Shown: positions 60,023 to 64,000 of the stretch, one piece after another | How the letters are laid out: the number at the start of each line of letters is the position of its first letter | How positions within the stretch are numbered: position 1 is the stretch's first letter | Assembly (NCBI RefSeq): GCF_015244705.1 | Contig: NZ_JABCQF010000002.1 | Location: 248,001-312,000 of the forward strand | Source of the DNA: Gluconobacter potus | Lineage (GTDB): Bacteria > Pseudomonadota > Alphaproteobacteria > Acetobacterales > Acetobacteraceae | DNA length: 64,000 nt | Direction: 5' to 3' | Translations under genes and position numbers: made by a program | The notes under the pieces: generated by a model | Told to the model about the DNA's origin: nothing | The model's database searches: none | What the model saw: only the letters and a program-made list of their open reading frames with translations

Positions 60023-60052
60023 ACTATGAGCCGTATTTCGGTTTTGCGTCAA
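60023..60052 (-). promoter_or_regulatory. Promoter of the metZ riboswitch transcript
   Basis: On the minus strand TTGACG (60047-60052) and CATAGT (60023-60028) are 18 bases apart. The start of RNA would fall about 25 bases before the riboswitch. Confidence 0.5.
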
Positions 60053-60067
60053 CACCTTGAAGGCGGA

Positions 60068-60096
60068 TTGCGGAGGGACCGCAGACCGGTTATGAT
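60068..60096 (+). promoter_or_regulatory. Promoter of tRNA-Gly
   Basis: TTGCGG (60068-60073) and TATGAT (60091-60096) are 17 bases apart, placing the RNA start five or so bases before the mature tRNA. It is divergent from the metZ promoter. Confidence 0.65.
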
Positions 60097-60107
60097 CGGG
60101 GCCGTAA

Positions 60108-60181
60108 GCGGGCGTAGTTCAATGGTAGAACGGCAGCTTCCCAAGCTGCATACGGGGGTTCGATTCCCCTCGCCCGCTCCA
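60108..60181 (+). tRNA. tRNA-Gly (anticodon CCC)
   Basis: A 74-base cloverleaf. Acceptor arms GCGGGCG and CGCCCGC pair fully, followed by T and an encoded CCA. The anticodon stem is GCAGC/GCTGC with loop TTCCCAA, giving CCC. The T arm GGGG-GTTCGATTC-CCC is regular. It reads GGG codons. Confidence 0.97.
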
Positions 60182-60201
60182 GACTTCCTGAAAAATAGTG
60201 G

Positions 60202-60741
60202 TTATTTGGGCATCGGCGGTGCGCTGAGCGTGTCCTGATATTCCTTGCCGTTCCAGACCCAGCGGTCGTTCGGGCTGACCAGCAGGTCATGCATACCCTT
60301 GTGGCGCGTAGGCAGGACGGAAATATCGCCGTTCACGGAGTCCAGAACCGTGTTCCAGGTGTCATTGTGCTTCAGATAGACGGATGTCGTGCAGCCTGCG
60401 GAACCGCAGAGGCGTGCGGACTGGAGCTGTACGAACAGGGCTTCGTCATTCTTGCCCGAGGACAGCGGAGCAGAGCCGACGAGCACGACTGGCTGGTCAT
60501 GGTGCTTGGCGGCGTCCTGAAGATCGTCTTCGTTCAGTTTGCGGGCGTCTTCATCCAGCTTCGTGCCCGGATGGGCCGTGAGGATGACGGGAGCCGCACC
60601 GGCATTGGCCGACTGCGTTGTATGCCGCGTGTGATGGCGGGTCTTGCCTGTCGCGGCATCCGCACAGGACAGGGCTCCGGGGAGCATGAAGGACAGGGCC
60701 AGAACCGCCGCGGGGCGGGAAAGAATCTGCTGGATCGACAT
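60202..60741 (-). CDS. Secreted hypothetical protein
   Basis: 179 residues from ATG 60741. Signal peptide (about 1-30) with a Cys at LSCADAA that is not a good lipobox. The mature protein has a His/Thr/Arg-rich stretch (KTRHHTRHTTQ), then a region with a CGSAGC pair and strand-like sequence (SVYLKHNDTWNTVLDSVNGDISVLPTRHKGMHDLLVSPNDRWVWNGKEY) that looks like a small beta domain found in other acetic acid bacteria proteins. Function unknown. Stops 20 bases from the tRNA. Confidence 0.75.
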   Translation of the reverse strand: MSIQQILSRPAAVLALSFMLPGALSCADAATGKTRHHTRHTTQSANAGAAPVILTAHPGTKLDEDARKLNEDDLQDAAKHHDQPVVLVGSAPLSSGKNDEALFVQLQSARLCGSAGCTTSVYLKHNDTWNTVLDSVNGDISVLPTRHKGMHDLLVSPNDRWVWNGKEYQDTLSAPPMPK

Positions 60742-60793
60742 GAGACCTGTCATAACACGAAATTGAAGAAGAACATCTGTGAAGCTTCGGGTG

Positions 60794-61543
60794 TCATTCG
60801 TGACGCAGCGTCACCACCAGCACGTCCCGATAGGCGGGTTGTGACGGATCGACCGGCTGGACGGCCGTGACGCCGTGATAGACGCGGTGATCGTCCACGA
60901 TCGCGGCATCCAGTGGGTTGGTGAGCGTGAAGGAGCCGAGCGGGTCCTTGCGCATGCCGTGGATTGTGGTGACGCCCTGTTCGACGTTGTGGCGGGCGAC
61001 CATCAGCACGAGAACCCAGTCCACGCCATCGCGATGCAGGCCTTCCGGCGTGGGGTGGCCTTCATTGCCCGGACGAGCCTCGATGCGGAACTGATGCACC
61101 TCGACATGCCAGACCGGGGGTTTTTCCTTCGGCGGCGTCAGGGCATCCGCGATCCGGCTGACGGTGCGGATGGCGGCGGTCATGGCGGGATGGGTGGCGA
61201 TGGCGTCCGTTACGGCCGGAAACCAGCGCTCGATGCCGCCATTGAGCAGGTTGTAATCCCGGCTCTGGTAATGGGGCTGGTGTTTCTTGCGGGTGATGGT
61301 GTCGCCCGAGACGGCGAAGGTCGCATAACGGCGGCGGCGGTAACGGCCGCCATCCGCCATGTAGCGGTCAAGACCCAGATGATTCCAGCTCTCGGCAAAA
61401 CCCTGCCAGTCCGTCAGGCCTTCATGCTCCAGCAGAGGACGCGTGACGTCGGCCTGCAGGAAGGAAAACCCTTTTTCCAGCAGCACGTCTTCGATGCGGA
61501 TCAGAGCCTTGTCAAAGGGCGGGGAGAGATCGGTTGGGCTCAT
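60794..61543 (-). CDS. 2OG-Fe(II) dioxygenase family protein (PF10014-like)
   Basis: 249 residues. The iron site is visible as LHRDGVDWV (HxD) and a distal His in DDHRVYHGVTAV, with a following Arg in AYRDVLVVTLR for 2-oxoglutarate. YRRRRYATFAVSGD near residue 68 and PVWHVEVHQFRIEA are typical of the PF10014 group, which includes a Bacillus L-isoleucine hydroxylase. The substrate may be a free amino acid, but that is inferred only. It sits 80 bases after the NDH-2 gene on the same strand and may be co-transcribed with it. Confidence 0.9.
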   Translation of the reverse strand: MSPTDLSPPFDKALIRIEDVLLEKGFSFLQADVTRPLLEHEGLTDWQGFAESWNHLGLDRYMADGGRYRRRRYATFAVSGDTITRKKHQPHYQSRDYNLLNGGIERWFPAVTDAIATHPAMTAAIRTVSRIADALTPPKEKPPVWHVEVHQFRIEARPGNEGHPTPEGLHRDGVDWVLVLMVARHNVEQGVTTIHGMRKDPLGSFTLTNPLDAAIVDDHRVYHGVTAVQPVDPSQPAYRDVLVVTLRHE

Positions 61544-61623
61544 GAGTTCTCGGACCAGGGGACGCAGGGTTGGATGAGGCTGCGTCCCACATTCCCTCTT
61601 TGACGGGCTTCTGAAAAGGGATT

Positions 61624-62853
61624 TCAGGCGCCCAGATCAGGTTTGACCGGCGAAAGATGTTCGCGGAGCGTGCTGCAGGCCGTGGGGGCCACGCCGAGGA
61701 TGCCTGCGAGGTGCTGGCGGTACAGTCCCTCATGGATCAGACGCGCGGCCAGACCCGACAGCAGACCCCCGCCGAAGCTGCGCTTGGCGTCCAGCATGCC
61801 CCAGCCGTTGTAGTCCCCCAGGGCCACGACAGCGCCGCGGTCGTTATAGGCGAACGGGGCAGGGGTCCTGCCGGCGATGATTTCCGGCAGGGCACGGCCG
61901 AGATACTGGCCTTCCTGGCGTGCGGCCTGAGCTGTCGGCGCGATCGGGGCTGCGTCGATGCGGGCGCAGTCGCCGATGGCGAAAACGGTCGGGTCCTGCG
62001 TGGTCTGAAGCGTGGTGGTTACGCCGAGCTGGCCCGAGCGTCCGCGTTCCAGACCTTCGAGAAGGTTCGTGGCATCCGAGGCGCGCACGCCAGCGGCCCA
62101 GACGCGGAGGCTGGCGGGGATGTGCTCGCCGGATTTGAGGCTGAAACCGGTCTCGTCCGCGCCGACCACCATGGCTTCGGTGCGCACGGAAATTCCGAGC
62201 TTTTCGAGCTGCTGCGTGGCAGCGGTGGAGACGGCTTCGGGAAAGGCCGGGAGGATGCGCGGGCCGGTCTCGATCAGGACGGCGTTCAGCAGGGACTTGC
62301 GAACGGCCGGTCCCAGACCGCGGGCGTCATCGATGGACTTGCACAGTTCGGCAATCAGCTGGACGCCGGTTGCGCCACCGCCGACGATGCCAACCGAGAG
62401 CTTCTCGCCAGCGGCACGGGCCTTCTGCACGGCTTCGCGGAAAGTGGCGAAGAGTGCGTCGGCGTCGTTCAGGCTGTCGATGAACATGCAGTGATCGACG
62501 ATGCCGGGAATGCCGAAGTCATTCGCGCGTGAGCCGAGAGCGACCACCAGATAATCGTAAGGCAGTGTCGCGCCGGTATCGAGCGAGACGGTCTTGTTCT
62601 CGCGATTGACGGCGACGGGGCTGCCCTGGACGAAGGTGAAGCCGAACTTTGCGGCCGTGTCCTTGAAGGGGATGCAGTTCCCCTGATGCTGCATGGTGCC
62701 CGCAGCGAATTCGTGCAGGGCCGGCTTCCAGTAGTGGACGGGGCTGCGATCAACGAGTGTCAGGGAGATGTTCTGGCGACGGCCCAGCGCTGCAGCGGCT
62801 TCAAGCCCCCCAACGCCACCGCCAAGAACAAGCACGCGAGCTCCAGCAGACAT
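61624..62853 (-). CDS. ndh: Type II NADH dehydrogenase (NDH-2)
   Basis: 409 residues. Two Rossmann motifs, GGGVGGLEAAAALG for FAD near the N-terminus and GIVGGGATGVQLIAEL for NADH near residue 155, flank the NDH-2 fold. FAIGDCARI holds the FAD, and the C-terminal segment with LARLIHEGLYRQHLAG is amphipathic for membrane contact. It passes electrons from NADH to ubiquinone without pumping protons, the main NADH entry in Gluconobacter respiration. GAGGA precedes the ATG. Confidence 0.93.
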   Translation of the reverse strand: MSAGARVLVLGGGVGGLEAAAALGRRQNISLTLVDRSPVHYWKPALHEFAAGTMQHQGNCIPFKDTAAKFGFTFVQGSPVAVNRENKTVSLDTGATLPYDYLVVALGSRANDFGIPGIVDHCMFIDSLNDADALFATFREAVQKARAAGEKLSVGIVGGGATGVQLIAELCKSIDDARGLGPAVRKSLLNAVLIETGPRILPAFPEAVSTAATQQLEKLGISVRTEAMVVGADETGFSLKSGEHIPASLRVWAAGVRASDATNLLEGLERGRSGQLGVTTTLQTTQDPTVFAIGDCARIDAAPIAPTAQAARQEGQYLGRALPEIIAGRTPAPFAYNDRGAVVALGDYNGWGMLDAKRSFGGGLLSGLAARLIHEGLYRQHLAGILGVAPTACSTLREHLSPVKPDLGA

Positions 62854-62951
62854 GGATTTTTCCTCATATCAAGTGCGAAACGGCACCCGGATTTTGCTAA
62901 CGGCAGAGGCGGGGACGCACAAGCCCCGCTCTCGCTGACGTGTTGGGACGG

Positions 62952-64000
62952 TCAGCTGCGGTAGGAGCCGTTGATGTCGATGTAGCCATGCGTCAGATCG
63001 CAGGTCCAGACGCGGGCCTGTCCGTCGCCCAGGCCGAGATCAACGGCAATTTCGATCTCCTGACCCTTCATGTGGGCGACGACCGGGGCTTCATCGTAAT
63101 TCTCGACGACACCGCCGTCTTTCGCGATCCACGTGCCGCCGATGGCGACGGAGAGGCGGTCGCGGTCTGCGGGTTCACCGCTTTTTCCCACCGCCATGAC
63201 CACGCGGCCCCAGTTGGCGTCCTCGCCCGCAATGGCGGTTTTGACGAGCGGGGAGTTGGCGATGCACAGCGCGATGCGGTGGGCGGAGAGGTTGGAATCC
63301 GCTCCGGTGACGGCGATACGGACAAGCTTTGTCGCACCTTCGCCATCGCGGACCACCATCAGCGCGAGCTCCAGCAGGAGATCGTTCAGCGCAAGGGTAA
63401 ACTCGGCGAGAGCGGGGTCGTTGACGTCGTCGACTTCCGGATTGTCGGCCAGTCCGGTCGCGAAAATCATCAGCATGTCCGAAGTGGACGTGTCCGAATC
63501 GACGGTAATGGAATTGAAGCTCTGGGCGCAGCCGGAGGCCAGCAGGGACTGCAGCACGTTCTGCGGCAGTCTGGCGTCGGTTGCGACATAGGCCAGCATC
63601 GTGGCCATGTCGGGGGCAACCATGCCCGATCCCTTGGCGATGCCCTGGATGCGGACAGGGGTACCGTTGATTTTCACATCGCGACGGGCGGCCTTGGGGA
63701 AGGTGTCCGTCGTCATGATGGCGCGGGCGGCATCGGCCCAGCCGTTCTCTTCCAGTCCGGCCCTAGCGGCGGGAAGGGCGGCGATGATGCGGTCCTGAGG
63801 CAGTTTTTCGCCGATCACGCCCGTGGAAGCGAGAAAGACGTCCTGCGGAGGGCAGTCGAGAAGCTGTGCGGTGGCGTCCGCGCAGTCTTCGCAGGCCTGG
63901 ATTCCGGCGCGGCCGGTAAAGACGTTCGCGTTGCCTGCATTGACGAGCAGGGCGCGGGCATAGGGGGTCGTCAGGGCCTCACGGCACCATAGGACCGGGG
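62952..64000 (-). CDS. argJ: ArgJ (glutamate N-acetyltransferase), 5' end cut by window
   Basis: 349 codons are visible; the N-terminus lies beyond the right edge. The precursor cuts itself before the Thr in KGSGMVAPDMATML to form alpha and beta chains, and that Thr becomes the nucleophile. Also visible are LLVNAGNANVFTG, FLASTGVIGE and a C-terminal segment ending YIDINGSYRS. It transfers acetyl groups between N-acetylornithine and glutamate, and may also make N-acetylglutamate, in arginine synthesis. No other arg genes are in the window. Confidence 0.95.
   Translation of the reverse strand, partial: PVLWCREALTTPYARALLVNAGNANVFTGRAGIQACEDCADATAQLLDCPPQDVFLASTGVIGEKLPQDRIIAALPAARAGLEENGWADAARAIMTTDTFPKAARRDVKINGTPVRIQGIAKGSGMVAPDMATMLAYVATDARLPQNVLQSLLASGCAQSFNSITVDSDTSTSDMLMIFATGLADNPEVDDVNDPALAEFTLALNDLLLELALMVVRDGEGATKLVRIAVTGADSNLSAHRIALCIANSPLVKTAIAGEDANWGRVVMAVGKSGEPADRDRLSVAIGGTWIAKDGGVVENYDEAPVVAHMKGQEIEIAVDLGLGDGQARVWTCDLTHGYIDINGSYRS

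Noticed and set aside
62903-62935. Hairpin between argJ and ndh as a terminator
   Set aside because: The arms pair only with a bulge and no T run follows. Too weak to list as a feature.
62940-63992. 350-residue plus-strand frame
   Set aside because: Antisense to argJ, which is clear.

Overview
The window is GC-rich chromosomal DNA from an alphaproteobacterium, most likely Gluconobacter (Acetobacteraceae). The main clue is the aldo/keto reductase at 3019-4017, which matches my memory of Gluconobacter oxydans AKR11B4 almost residue for residue. Supporting signs are C4-pathway 5-aminolevulinate synthase, a type II NADH dehydrogenase, an IspDF fusion, an ATP12 chaperone, a SAM-II riboswitch before metZ and a Hint-domain surface-type protein. 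Coding density is very high. I see no insertion sequence, prophage, CRISPR array or rRNA. One tRNA (Gly, CCC) is present.

Layout. 0-11 kb: GGDEF/EAL protein, glycosyltransferase, AKR, O-antigen-ligase-like membrane protein, a CobW GTPase overlapping a WD40 gene, a GAF-PAS-GAF HWE kinase with a lone receiver, a SelW-like protein and a PAP2 lipoprotein. 11-24 kb: ClC channel, two cation diffusion facilitators in tandem (one very His-rich), DJ-1 family protein, UPF0114 protein overlapping a COG2509 flavoprotein, MFS transporter, a degenerate EAL protein, pirin divergent from LysR, and LysR overlapping hemA. 24-35 kb: Hint protein, cvpA-purF, bacteriophytochrome kinase, S10 peptidase, fumC, EamA transporter. 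35-41 kb: cytochrome c maturation operon ccmCDEFGHI plus a zinc-ribbon membrane protein, all on the minus strand, including a ccmD of only 55 residues. 41-46 kb: EVE protein, EcsC, MAPEG, and aat overlapping two secreted paralogues. 46-56 kb: bcp, a YhdP-like AsmA protein, then the overlapping chain rarA, pseudouridine synthase, AsmA, ATP12. 56-64 kb: two small proteins, ispDF, apaG, metZ with riboswitch, tRNA-Gly, a secreted protein, a 2OG-Fe dioxygenase, NDH-2 and the 3' part of argJ.

How it fits together. Most genes are housekeeping: heme and cytochrome c assembly, periplasmic and NADH respiration, purine, isoprenoid, methionine and arginine synthesis, and envelope lipid handling. The accessory interest lies in signalling (phytochrome kinase, second HWE kinase with orphan receiver, one active-looking EAL and one dead EAL), the Hint protein, and compact regulatory DNA: a SAM-II riboswitch, a strong promoter with an overlapping dyad before the phytochrome gene, and several long perfect hairpins, two of which carry the stop codon in the loop. 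Many genes overlap by 1-4 bases, which implies translational coupling. I found no clearly new multi-gene system; the best candidates for new biology are given as findings.
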